Source of the DNA: Dermabacter sp. p3-SID358
GTDB taxonomy: Bacteria; Actinomycetota; Actinomycetes; Actinomycetales; Dermabacteraceae
NCBI RefSeq assembly: GCF_025147465.1
Contig: NZ_JALXOZ010000008.1
Coordinates: 32,913-96,912, forward strand
DNA: 64,000 nt
Reading direction: 5' to 3'
Shown here: positions 26,501-34,545 of the stretch, one piece after another
Numbering within the stretch: the first letter of the stretch is position 1
Layout of the letters: every line of letters starts with the position of its first letter
Translations under genes and position numbers: made by a program
The notes under the pieces: model-generated
The model's database searches: none
Told to the model about the DNA's origin: nothing
What the model saw: only the letters and a program-made list of their open reading frames with translations

Positions 26501-26823
26501 AAGAGAGCAACTTTCCTACCCTCGCGATTGGTGCTCACACCAATTCCCGCCACAGGGTGCACATCGAGGAAGCTCCCCCCGAGGTGACGGGAAGCGATCA
26601 CGGGGGGTGAGCCACGTGCATGGCCCGCGCTCCACCTTAGGTGAGGAAGGGGGGAGCCTGGAACTCTCAGGAATCAATCAGGAGCGCTAATTTGCCAAAC
26701 TTTTACTGTTATTTGCCCAAAGTGATGCTGTCACGGCTTTCCAAAAGAAACTCATCGTGGTAGTTACACGCGTGTAATTTGAGGAGGTATATTGAACGGA
26801 AGATTGTGATGTAACAGGGAAAC
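26501..26823 (-). promoter_or_regulatory. Promoter and long leader of the NlpC/P60 gene
   Basis: This 323-bp stretch has no gene. Next to the start codon lies a 7-bp stem hairpin with a 4-base loop (26527-26544, ATTGGTG/CACCAAT). Further upstream there are G/C-rich runs able to fold, two palindrome-like boxes TTTGCCAAA (26691-26699) and TTTGCCCAAA (26712-26721), and a perfect 14-bp palindrome TTACACGCGTGTAA (26764-26777). The part from 26690 to 26820 is clearly richer in A and T than its surroundings, as expected of a promoter. I looked for the conserved blocks of the ydaO (cyclic di-AMP) riboswitch, common ahead of such genes, and did not find them. Confidence 0.5.
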
Positions 26824-26855
26824 GAAAAAACCTCCGCCGAAGCGGAGGCTTTTCC
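26824..26855 (-). terminator. Rho-independent terminator behind tRNA-Pro
   Basis: A CCTCCGC/GCGGAGG stem with a CGAA loop is followed on the minus strand by six T residues. It starts 7 bp beyond the 3' end of the tRNA gene. Confidence 0.85.
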
Positions 26856-26860
26856 TTTGA

Positions 26861-26935
<75 letters not shown>

Positions 26936-27048
26936 GAAGCTTCGCTAGGGCTGCGGAGCCCTCGGAACCTCATCAACTATAGCGTCTAGCCTCGGCGCGA
27001 AGCTAATCGATGTGGCGTGATTGCCACCACCGCGGTGTGCTTGAAGGA

Positions 27049-27984
27049 TCAGGTGAGGCGCGGTTTAAGGGTAAGGAGTGTGACCTCGGGCCGATTTGCA
27101 AAGCGCATGTTATGGAAGGGGCTCGCGCCAATACCTCCACTCACATGAAGTGGCACGCCGCGGTGATAACTGAGGCCCTTGGCCTGAGAGCGCGGAAGGT
27201 CGCAATTCGTGACGAGTGCACCGAAGTAGGGCAGCGCGAGCTGGCCACCGTGGGTGTGCCCCGCAAAAATGAGATCGCACCCGTCGTCTACAAACTGATC
27301 GAGCACGCGACGATAAGGTGCGTGAGTCACTCCAATCTTGAAGCGAGCGTGGCTCGTGAGCGACGCACTTTGATTTGTGAGCGGAGGAAACTCGTCGTGC
27401 TCGAGGTGTGGGTCGTCTACCCCTACGACCTCGACATCACATTGCGGAAGCTCGAGCACGGTGCGGGCATTCGACACATGTGCCCAGCCGCCGGACGTAA
27501 GACGATCGACGAGACGATCAACGGGAAGTGGAGGATTCGGCACCCCGTCTCGAAAGTTCTTCGGCCGAGGGTCACGAAGGAGGTAGCGAAAGACGTTGCG
27601 GCGTGTTGCCGCGTACTTATCGTTTGAGCCGAGGGCGAGAGCGCCCGGTCGCTCAAGGAGGGGCGCGAGGTCGCTCGCAATTGCCTCGATCGCCTCCTCG
27701 CTTGCAACGTTATCGCCGGTATTAATGACGAGATCGGGCTTGAGGGGGGCGAGTGAGCGTAAGAATTCGCGTTTCTTTTTTTGCCCGGGGAGAAGGTGCG
27801 CGTCGGACATGTGTAGTACTCGTACCGGCTGAGCTCCCTGCGGGAGAACGCGAAGATCGAGTTTGCGCACCTCGAAGAGATTGATCTCAATGTGTCGGGC
27901 CCACACGTGGGCTCCTGCGGCAGCTCCGACGGTTGCCAGCATAGCGGCGCCGCCGAGAATAGCGAGTGGCTTAGCCCTAGTCAC
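27049..27984 (-). CDS. Calcineurin-like metallophosphoesterase, membrane-anchored
   Basis: A 311-residue protein with one N-terminal membrane segment (LAILGGAAMLATVGAAAGA) and then a metallophosphoesterase domain: VLHMSDAHLLPG, VINTGDNVA, ALGSNDKY, VTHAPYRRVLD and FAGHTHGGQL supply the metal ligands. In place of the usual GNHD it has GSND, a variant also seen in Rv3683-type proteins. It follows the ponA2-type gene and overlaps its stop by 8 bp, the same pairing as Rv3682-Rv3683 in M. tuberculosis. The GTG at 27984 has GAGGAG ten bases upstream; an in-frame ATG at 28011 is possible. Substrate unknown, perhaps lipid- or wall-linked. Confidence 0.88.
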   Translation of the reverse strand: MTRAKPLAILGGAAMLATVGAAAGAHVWARHIEINLFEVRKLDLRVLPQGAQPVRVLHMSDAHLLPGQKKKREFLRSLAPLKPDLVINTGDNVASEEAIEAIASDLAPLLERPGALALGSNDKYAATRRNVFRYLLRDPRPKNFRDGVPNPPLPVDRLVDRLTSGGWAHVSNARTVLELPQCDVEVVGVDDPHLEHDEFPPLTNQSASLTSHARFKIGVTHAPYRRVLDQFVDDGCDLIFAGHTHGGQLALPYFGALVTNCDLPRSQAKGLSYHRGVPLHVSGGIGASPFHNMRFANRPEVTLLTLKPRLT

Positions 27985-30388
27985 CGGGGTAGTACTCCTC
28001 GTATTCCACATACTCGTCGTAGTCGGGGTCTCCCGGGTAAACATACCTGTAGCCCTCGGGAGCCGCCTCGCGTGCGCCAGCGTTAGTCTCCCCCTCTGAG
28101 GGCGCGTTCTGTTGCTGTTCCCCACCCGGCTGAGGGGCGGGGGCTGGGTTGGGCGCGGGAGCACCGCCACCGTCCTCGCTTGAGCCGCTCGAGTCGGGTG
28201 TTTGCGGTGCGCGTTGAACTCCCTCAGGCTTCGGCGGGAAGGGGACGGAGGGGAGTCCTTCGTGTGCCTTGATCATGAACTCTTGCCACGTGGGGAGGGA
28301 AACGGTGCTGCCCCACACGTTGCCGCGAAGGCGTTGACCGTCAACCGTCACACCCGTCGGCTTTTTATTGGAAGTGGGGTTACCGAACCAGACCGCGGTC
28401 GAGAGGTTCTTCGTGAAGCCCACGTACCACGTGTGGTACTGACTGCCGGAGGTGCCGGTCTTCCCGCCCGCGTCGTGACCGGGAATAACCTTGCCTTTAC
28501 CCGTGCCTTTCGGATCGGAAAGACCTTGCATGAGGGTCCACGACACCGCGTTCGCCACTTCGGGCTTGACAACCTGCGAACACTGCGACTTCGTGAACGG
28601 AAGCTCTTTGCCGTTGCGGTCTTTAACGCTTTCGACTGGTTGCGGCTTGCAGTAGTTGCCTTCCGCCGCGAAAGCAGCGTAAGCCGCCGCCATATTCACC
28701 ATCGGAATGTTGATTTCGCCGATGACCTGAGTCGCGGGCGAAAGGTCGGCACCGAAAATGTCGTTGACGGGCTTTTCCTTGTTCTCGGGGATCGAATCAT
28801 TCCAATTTCCCGGGACGGCCCCTAGAGCGCGTGACGTTTCCGCGATGCTGCATAGGTCGGTGCGCAGTGCGATATTGGCGTACGCGGTGTTGATCGAAAA
28901 CTTGGTGGCGTCCAGAACGCTCATCGAGCCATGAATATCCTGGCCTGCATCCTTGAGCCTCCAACCGGAGGCTTCGCGCCACTTCCCGTGGCGAAGGCAT
29001 TTCGCGGGGAAATTATTGAAGGTATTCGAGCCACGCCCCACGGAGTCCCAAATCGAGCCGCCGTCGCTCAGAAAGGTCGTGAGAACGAACGCCTTGAAGG
29101 TCGAGCCAACGGGGAACCCGTTGCCGCCACCCAAGTACTTCGGCGCCGTGTAGTTGAGCGAGGTTTCGCCCGGTTTTGCGTCCTTGTAAGGATTGAAGGT
29201 GCGGTTTTGCGCCATGACGCGGATATTGCCGGTACCGGGCTCGACGCTCACGATTGCGTGGCCGAAGCCCGACTCCGAATCGGCCGGAACCTTGCGATTG
29301 ACGATGTCTTCCGCGACCTTCTGGCGGGCAGGATCGAGGGTCGTCTTGATCGTAAGGCCACCGCCATAAAGGAGCTTTCGGCGATCCTCCTTCGTTTTGC
29401 CGAAGGCGGGATCGTTGAGGAGGCTGCGGGTCACATAGTCGCAGAAGAAACCGCTACCACCCGCGGTCGAGCAACCGGCGCGCGCATCGGTAACCTTGAG
29501 CATGTCCTCGACGGGCTGGTTCTTTGCTGCCTCGTAATCCTCTTGATTGATATAACCAAGCTGGTGCATGTCATGAAGCACCTGGTTTCGCCTCTTGAAA
29601 GCGTTCTTCGGGTGCTTGACAGGATCGTTTCCATTCGGGGAGTTCGTGATTCCGGCGAGGAGAGCAGCTTCGCCGGGCGTGAGATCCGCTGCGCTCTTTG
29701 AGAAGTAATGTTGCGCCGCGGTCTCTACCCCGTACTGGGATGGGCCAAACTGCGCGACGTTGAGGTAGCCGTTGAGAATTTCATCCTTGCTCCACTTTTT
29801 TTCGAGGGAGATCGCGATTTTCGCTTCGCGGAGCTTGCGGATGAGGGAGGATTCGGTCGCCGCTTGGATAGCTTCATCATCGCCACGTTGGAAGGCATCC
29901 ATAAGGAGAGCGTTCTTCACGTACTGCTGGGTCAGGGTCGAGCCGCCCTGGAGGCTATTACCAGCAAGGTTCGAGGCAAATGCGCGGAACGTGCCCTGAG
30001 GGTCAAAGCCGTTGTGCTGGTAGAAGCGACGATCCTCAATCGCGATGACGGCGTGCTGGAGATCCTCGTCGATTTTGTCGAGGGGAACCATGATCCGGTT
30101 CTCGGAGTAGAACGTCGCGAGCAAACTGCCATCGGATGCCTCAATGCGGGAGGCCTCGTTGAGGGGTGCGACATCGAGTTCACTCGGGAGCGAGTTGAAC
30201 AGGTTCACGCCATCCTTCGCGGCGGCCGACATCGCGGTCACGGCCGGAAGCGCGAAGGCGGCGAGCAGAACTCCCGCGAGGGCACACACGGCGAGCAAGC
30301 CTGCGACACCCGTGAACGCTTGGGTGAGAGTGGTAGTCGGTTCGCTCGGATTGGAACGGACCGATGGCTCCTGCTGAGACTCTGGCAT
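27977..30388 (-). CDS. ponA2: Class A penicillin-binding protein (PonA2 type)
   Basis: A bifunctional wall synthase of 803 residues that polymerises and cross-links peptidoglycan outside the membrane. A cytosolic tail and one membrane segment (about 24-55) precede the transglycosylase domain with EDRRFYQHNGFDP (118-130) and GGSTLTQQYVKN. The transpeptidase domain has STFK in PVGSTFKAF, the SxN motif SIN in FSINTAY, and GGKTGTSGS. The end is Pro/Gly/Glu-rich and Tyr/Asp-rich; there is no PASTA domain, unlike mycobacterial PonA2. The ATG at 30388 has GTAGGG seven bases upstream. Name and role rest on synteny with whiB4 and the phosphoesterase. Confidence 0.92.
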   Translation of the reverse strand: MPESQQEPSVRSNPSEPTTTLTQAFTGVAGLLAVCALAGVLLAAFALPAVTAMSAAAKDGVNLFNSLPSELDVAPLNEASRIEASDGSLLATFYSENRIMVPLDKIDEDLQHAVIAIEDRRFYQHNGFDPQGTFRAFASNLAGNSLQGGSTLTQQYVKNALLMDAFQRGDDEAIQAATESSLIRKLREAKIAISLEKKWSKDEILNGYLNVAQFGPSQYGVETAAQHYFSKSAADLTPGEAALLAGITNSPNGNDPVKHPKNAFKRRNQVLHDMHQLGYINQEDYEAAKNQPVEDMLKVTDARAGCSTAGGSGFFCDYVTRSLLNDPAFGKTKEDRRKLLYGGGLTIKTTLDPARQKVAEDIVNRKVPADSESGFGHAIVSVEPGTGNIRVMAQNRTFNPYKDAKPGETSLNYTAPKYLGGGNGFPVGSTFKAFVLTTFLSDGGSIWDSVGRGSNTFNNFPAKCLRHGKWREASGWRLKDAGQDIHGSMSVLDATKFSINTAYANIALRTDLCSIAETSRALGAVPGNWNDSIPENKEKPVNDIFGADLSPATQVIGEINIPMVNMAAAYAAFAAEGNYCKPQPVESVKDRNGKELPFTKSQCSQVVKPEVANAVSWTLMQGLSDPKGTGKGKVIPGHDAGGKTGTSGSQYHTWYVGFTKNLSTAVWFGNPTSNKKPTGVTVDGQRLRGNVWGSTVSLPTWQEFMIKAHEGLPSVPFPPKPEGVQRAPQTPDSSGSSEDGGGAPAPNPAPAPQPGGEQQQNAPSEGETNAGAREAAPEGYRYVYPGDPDYDEYVEYEEYYPGD

Positions 30389-30536
30389 GCTCACACCCTA
30401 CTAAGGCGAACGCGCGAAGGGCAGTATCGCGCGTGTAAAAGTTGTGCGGAGATGCCCGAATTGGGGGTCGCGTCACACTTTCATTAGTATGGGGTCACGC
30501 CAAAAATCGAAGAGAACAGATTCGGGAGGTGTGCGA

Positions 30537-30842
30537 GTGAGCGTGGGCAGCGTTGACACGATTCACGATGCGCGTCATTGGGCCTCGCGAGGCGCGTGCG
30601 CAAGCCTCAATCCCGAGGAGTTCTTCGTCCAGGGAAGCGATCAGCACAAGGCCAAGGTGGTATGCCGTTCGTGCCCCGTTTTAAACCAGTGTCTCGCCGA
30701 TGCCTTGGACAACCGGATTGAGTTCGGTGTGTGGGGCGGCATGACCGAACGTGAGCGCCGCCGCCTCCTTCGCGAACACCCCGCGGTGACGTCGTGGCTG
30801 CCGGTGCTCGAGAACCGGAAAGGCTCAAGCACGCCCGGCTAA
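30537..30842 (+). CDS. whiB4: WhiB-family iron-sulfur transcription regulator (WhiB4-like)
   Basis: A 101-residue regulator with the four cluster-binding cysteines: one in GACASLNPEEFF and three in VCRSCPVLNQC. The GVWGGMTERERRRLL turn and basic helix are the DNA-binding part. WhiB proteins hold a [4Fe-4S] cluster that senses oxygen or NO. The WhiB4 name follows from the divergent ponA2-type neighbour, as with Rv3681c-Rv3682, rather than from unique residues. The GTG at 30537 has GGGAGG seven bases upstream; an in-frame ATG at 30489 would add a non-conserved basic stretch. Confidence 0.9.
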   Translation: MSVGSVDTIHDARHWASRGACASLNPEEFFVQGSDQHKAKVVCRSCPVLNQCLADALDNRIEFGVWGGMTERERRRLLREHPAVTSWLPVLENRKGSSTPG

Positions 30843-30851
30843 GCTGGGGGC

Positions 30852-31028
30852 ATGGCTACGAATCAGAAGTGGGAATACCTCACGACACCGCTGCTTATCC
30901 ACAACACCAAGGCGATCCTGGACAATTTCGGCTCCGATGGTTGGGAGCTTGTTCAAGTGGTCCAGGGGCCGCAGGGACCTGAATCTCTCGTTGCATACTT
31001 CAAGCGACCCGTAAGCGAAGGAGCCTAA
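30852..31028 (+). CDS. Small DUF4177-like protein
   Basis: A 58-residue frame starting at ATG 30852. It begins MATNQKWEYLTTPLLIHN and continues with FGSDGWELVQVV and YFKRP, the WEY...GWELV pattern of DUF4177 proteins. These are small soluble proteins of unknown role. It lies 9 bp after whiB4 and 6 bp before the RidA gene, so it belongs to their operon. The same position holds a small gene of this kind in many actinobacteria. Confidence 0.85.
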   Translation: MATNQKWEYLTTPLLIHNTKAILDNFGSDGWELVQVVQGPQGPESLVAYFKRPVSEGA

Positions 31029-31034
31029 CCACCT

Positions 31035-31496
31035 ATGAGTACCGTCGAACAGAAACTCAGCGAACGTGGTCTCTCCCTGCCCGAGGTAGCGAATCCCGTT
31101 GCGGCCTATGTCCCTGCCGTTGTGACGGGCCACTACGTGCAAACCTCCGGCCAGCTTCCCCTCGTTGAGGGTAAGCTCCAGGTCACGGGGAAGGTCGGCG
31201 CCGAGGTTGAGGCTGAGGCTGCAAAGAAAGAAGCCGAGAAGGCCACTTTGAACGCCCTCGCAGCGATTAAAGCCCAGATTGGCGACCTCGATCGGATTAC
31301 GCGAGTCGTCAAGGTCACGGGTTACGTGGCTTCGGCGCCCGAGTTCACAGCTCAGCCGGGTGTCATCAACGGCGCGAGCGAGCTGCTCGGCGACCTGCTC
31401 GGTGAAGCGGGCTCGCATTCGCGTGCCGCCGTCGGCGTAAGTGCACTCCCACTTGACGCAACTGTCGAGGTGGATCTCCTCGTGGAGTTCCGCTAA
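31035..31496 (+). CDS. RidA family protein
   Basis: A 153-residue protein of the YjgF/YER057c/UK114 family. RidA proteins hydrolyse reactive enamine/imine intermediates in amino-acid metabolism, but this longer actinobacterial branch (VVTGHYVQTSGQLPL, ITRVVKVTGYVAS, SRAAVGVSALPL) has no proven role. The key Arg of RidA in the SRxxVGV motif is present. It lies in the whiB4 operon, two bases from the next gene, as in the Rv3678c position of mycobacteria. Confidence 0.9.
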   Translation: MSTVEQKLSERGLSLPEVANPVAAYVPAVVTGHYVQTSGQLPLVEGKLQVTGKVGAEVEAEAAKKEAEKATLNALAAIKAQIGDLDRITRVVKVTGYVASAPEFTAQPGVINGASELLGDLLGEAGSHSRAAVGVSALPLDATVEVDLLVEFR

Positions 31497-31498
31497 TA

Positions 31499-32347
31499 AT
31501 GCAACGCGAGCCCGATTCTTCCGGCGTGCAGCTCTCGTGGGTGCTCGCCCCAAACGGAGGGCCGCGAACACTTGACGGCACGCGCACCTATATCTTTACT
31601 GCTGAGCGCACCGTGTGGATCGTTGATCCGGGCCCTGCGTTGCGCGAGCACGCGCAAGCGGTCGTCGACGCCGCCGTCGCCACCGGCGCACGTCGCGTGG
31701 GTGGCATCATCGTGACCCATCACCACGACGGGCACACGGGTGCAACATCTATGGTGCGACGAGCGCTGAGCTCCGCAACCGGGATCACGGTGCCGCTGTG
31801 GGCGGCGGAGCCCTCGCTCGTGCCGGGGGCGGCGCCCGTGCCGAGTGAAATCTCTCTCGACGGCCGGGTCGTTGCCGATGTCATTCATCTTCCTGGACAC
31901 ACCGCCGATTCCATTGGCCTCCTCCTTGAGGGGGGCGAGCTGCTCACGGGCGACGCTCTTCTGACCGGAGCACCGACCGTCGTGGGCGAGGATTGCACGC
32001 TTCACGAGTATCTTCAATGCCTCAATATCATCCGCGTCATGTGCATGGACGGGCGCATCTCGGGCCTCTACCCGGGCCACGGTGAACCGATCGACGCTCC
32101 CCATGAAGCGCTCGTCGCATCTCAGGAGGCCCTCGCGCACCGGCAAGAACGGCTTGAGCAGGTGAGAAGCGCGCGCGAGCGGGGAGTCCTCACGGTTCGG
32201 CGCATGTTCGAAGAAATTTATGGGCGGGAGTTCGCCGCCCTGCGTGATGAGGGAGCGGGTGCGGAGGAGCTCGAGTCATTTCGAGAGCGATCAGAACGCA
32301 ATATACGCGCGGCGCTCGAATACATTACGGGCATCGACCGCCCCTGA
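31499..32347 (+). CDS. Metallo-beta-lactamase-fold hydrolase (LACTB2/RNase-Z-like group)
   Basis: A 282-residue cytosolic hydrolase with the zinc motif THHHDGHTGA (the HxHxDH variant), a further His in HLPGHTADS, Asp in LLTGDALL, and His in LYPGHGEPI. The C-terminal helical part (ALAHRQERLEQV) is typical of the LACTB2-like group, some of which are endoribonucleases; the substrate here is not known. It starts two bases after the RidA stop and is the last gene of the whiB4 operon, equivalent to Rv3677c. Confidence 0.88.
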   Translation: MQREPDSSGVQLSWVLAPNGGPRTLDGTRTYIFTAERTVWIVDPGPALREHAQAVVDAAVATGARRVGGIIVTHHHDGHTGATSMVRRALSSATGITVPLWAAEPSLVPGAAPVPSEISLDGRVVADVIHLPGHTADSIGLLLEGGELLTGDALLTGAPTVVGEDCTLHEYLQCLNIIRVMCMDGRISGLYPGHGEPIDAPHEALVASQEALAHRQERLEQVRSARERGVLTVRRMFEEIYGREFAALRDEGAGAEELESFRERSERNIRAALEYITGIDRP

Positions 32348-32374
32348 AGAACTTGAAGTTCAGGACTATCTATA

Positions 32375-32414
32375 GAGGAAGGGAGCGAACCCGACTGGGC
32401 TCGCTCCCTTCCTC
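32375..32414. terminator. Bidirectional terminator between the hydrolase and crp genes
   Basis: A 14-bp perfect stem (32375-32388 with 32401-32414) has a 12-base loop that can pair further as CCC/GGG. It lies between convergent genes, 27 bp after one stop and 23 bp after the other. No long T-run follows, but short T-rich ends are present. Confidence 0.75.
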
Positions 32415-32437
32415 GAGAGTTTCGTTGAGTTCTCGCT

Positions 32438-33115
32438 TTAGCGCGCGCGGCGGCGAAGGCGCTCGATGTCGAGCAACAGTACTGCGCGGGCTTCGAGGCG
32501 AATCCAATTGCGGTGCGCGAAGTCGGCGAGAGCCTTGTTCACGGTTTCGCGCGAAGCGCCAACGAGCTGTGCGAGCTCTTCCTGCGTGAGGCCGTGGGAG
32601 ACCATGATGCCTTCATCGCTCTGGCGGCCAAAGCGCTGAGCGAGGTCAAGGAGGTTCTTGGCGACGCGACCGGGGACATCTGCGAACACGAGGTCCGCGA
32701 GCGAATCGTTGGTCTTGCGAAGGCGACGCGCGAGTGAAGCGAGGAGATGACGGGCCACCTCGGGGCGCTGCGCAAGCACGCGGTAGAGATCCTGCTGGGA
32801 AAGCGAGTAGAGGGTCGTCTCGGCAACGGCGGTCGCGGTGGCGTTGCGCGGGGCCGGGTCGAAAAGTGAAAGCTCGCCGAGGGTTTCGCCCGGGCCGAGC
32901 ACGGCAAGAAGGTTCTCGCGACCATCGCCCGAAGCGTGGCCGACCTTGATCTTGCCGCTCGCGATGATGAAGAGGCGATCGCCCTGATCGCCCTCGCGGA
33001 ATACGACCGAGCCGCGGTGGAAGTCCTCCTGAGTCATCGAGTCGAGGACAGCTTGCTTGCCGTCGTCATCGAGCGCGGCAAAAAGCGGTGCTGAACGAAC
33101 GATGTTCTCGTCCAC
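32438..33115 (-). CDS. crp: Crp/Fnr family regulator (GlxR type)
   Basis: A 225-residue global regulator. The cyclic-nucleotide domain (about 10-125) has the phosphate-binding cassette GETLGELSLFDPAPRNATA with the Arg and Thr that contact cAMP. The C-terminal winged helix contains LTQEELAQLVGASRETVNKAL. It corresponds to Rv3676 and corynebacterial GlxR and is divergent from nth exactly as there. The GTG at 33115 has AGGAGG four bases upstream. I saw no clear TGTGA-N6-TCACA box in the 163 bp before it. Confidence 0.93.
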   Translation of the reverse strand: MDENIVRSAPLFAALDDDGKQAVLDSMTQEDFHRGSVVFREGDQGDRLFIIASGKIKVGHASGDGRENLLAVLGPGETLGELSLFDPAPRNATATAVAETTLYSLSQQDLYRVLAQRPEVARHLLASLARRLRKTNDSLADLVFADVPGRVAKNLLDLAQRFGRQSDEGIMVSHGLTQEELAQLVGASRETVNKALADFAHRNWIRLEARAVLLLDIERLRRRAR

Positions 33116-33278
33116 GGTTCCTCCTGGGGTTGCGCCGGTATAGCGGAAATTTTTGGGGTGCGCGATGCGCACACGCGTACTCCTTAACAGTAATACCTGA
33201 TTGGTGACGAGGCCTACAGAAATCCCGAAACTTCCCGCGTTCTTTTCGCCAAACTGGAAGGTCGTGCACAATGACCGT

Positions 33279-33956
33279 ATGGATTCGGGACTCAAGGACC
33301 AGGCGATTCCCACAGTGAAGTGTGTCGACGCCGAGCTCGCGCAACTCTATCCCGACGCGAAATGCGAGCTCGATTTTTCGACAGCTTTCGAATTGCTCAT
33401 TGCGACGGTGCTTTCGGCGCAAACGACGGACGCACGCGTCAATTCCGTAACCCCCGAGCTTTTTGAACGGTGGCCGGATCCGCAATCCATGGCCGCCGCG
33501 CCAGAAGAGGAGATCGAGAAACTCCTGCGTCCCCTTGGCATGGCTGCACGCCGCACGCGTCACGTGCAGGAACTCTCCGCTCGCCTTGTCCATGATTTCG
33601 GCGGCTCGGTTCCCGATGACCAGAAAGCGCTTGAATCGCTCGCTGGTGTCGGCCGGAAAACGGCACACGTCGTGCGGGGAACGTGGTTTGGGCACTCCCT
33701 GCTCACGGTTGACACACACGTGGGCCGGCTTGCGCGAAGGCTTGGCTGGAGCGAAAGCGCCGATCCGCGCACGGTTGAACGGGATGTGGTGGCACGTACC
33801 GGGTCCGACGGCTGCCAAGACTCCGTTGACCTCACGACGCTTTCGCACCGGCTCATCTTTCATGGGCGGAACCTCTGCACGGCACGAAAACCTGCGTGCA
33901 ATGAGTGCCCGCTCGCGACTAACGAGACTCCCTGCCCGAGCGCGTTCAAGGAATAG
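33279..33956 (+). CDS. nth: Endonuclease III
   Basis: A base-excision-repair glycosylase/AP-lyase of about 225 residues acting on oxidised pyrimidines. It has the helix-hairpin-helix LAGVGRKTAHVV with the catalytic Lys and the catalytic Asp in LTVDTHVGRL. The [4Fe-4S] cysteines are in CTARKPACNEC plus a last Cys eight residues on (usual spacing is five). The start is uncertain: the ATG at 33279 is well placed for the family, but the nearest GGAAGG is 17 bases away, and a GTG at 33264 is possible. Confidence 0.93.
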   Translation: MDSGLKDQAIPTVKCVDAELAQLYPDAKCELDFSTAFELLIATVLSAQTTDARVNSVTPELFERWPDPQSMAAAPEEEIEKLLRPLGMAARRTRHVQELSARLVHDFGGSVPDDQKALESLAGVGRKTAHVVRGTWFGHSLLTVDTHVGRLARRLGWSESADPRTVERDVVARTGSDGCQDSVDLTTLSHRLIFHGRNLCTARKPACNECPLATNETPCPSAFKE

Positions 33957-34157
33957 GCGGGGCGTCGACGCGAGAAGTAAGAACCGCGAGGCGAGGCAGG
34001 CGTCGGACCCAAAGCTCACCCGCCAAACTCCCGCACTCTCGCCAAGGTGACCTGTGCGGTAAGGACAGCCGCCGCTCTTTTCCCCGGCGGAGCGCGCACG
34101 GTAGACTGGAGCCCGTTTACCGCGCGCAAGCGCTCGAGAGTAAAGGCAGGAATCACT

Positions 34158-34541
34158 GTGCCGAACGGCAAGGTCAAGTTCTTTGACGCTGAAAAGGGCT
34201 TTGGTTTCCTCGTAAGCGAGGATGGCCAGAGCGTGTACGTGCACGCATCGACTCTCCCCGAGGGAGTTCAGCAGTTGCGCAAGGGCCAGCGCGTCGAATT
34301 CGACATGGTCGATGGCAGCCGCGGCCCCCAGGCACTTACCCTGCGTCTTCTCGATCCTGCACCGAGCATCGCCCGCGCGCGTCGGGTGAAGCCCGAAGAC
34401 ATGGCCGTCATGGTCGAGGATCTGATCCAGCTGCTTGACGGAGCCTCGAACGGGCTCCGTCACGGTCGCTACCCCGACAAGGGGCATGCGCAAAAAGTTG
34501 CGACCGTTCTGCGCGCCGTCGCCGACAACTTCGAGGCTTAA
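34158..34541 (+). CDS. Cold-shock-domain protein with actinobacterial C-terminal extension
   Basis: A 127-residue protein. Residues 1-65 are a cold-shock domain with the RNA-binding motifs KGFGFL and VYVHAS. The extra C-terminal part ([20 protein letters not shown]) recurs in actinobacterial relatives, where its role is unknown. The GTG at 34158 follows GGCAGGA. The 201-bp gap before it holds no gene; TAGACT near 34101 is a possible -10 box. It lies four bases before the DUF3027 gene, a common pairing, so the two are co-transcribed. Confidence 0.92.
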   Translation: MPNGKVKFFDAEKGFGFLVSEDGQSVYVHASTLPEGVQQLRKGQRVEFDMVDGSRGPQALTLRLLDPAPSIARARRVKPEDMAVMVEDLIQLLDGASNGLRHGRYPDKGHAQKVATVLRAVADNFEA

Positions 34542-34545
34542 TTTC

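Noticed and set aside
26501..26690. Possible ydaO (cyclic di-AMP) riboswitch
   Set aside because: Expected from gene type, but the conserved blocks of that riboswitch could not be matched; kept only as a leader of unknown kind.
33116..33278. Crp autoregulatory site between crp and nth
   Set aside because: I looked for TGTGA-N6-TCACA-like boxes and saw only imperfect GC-rich matches.
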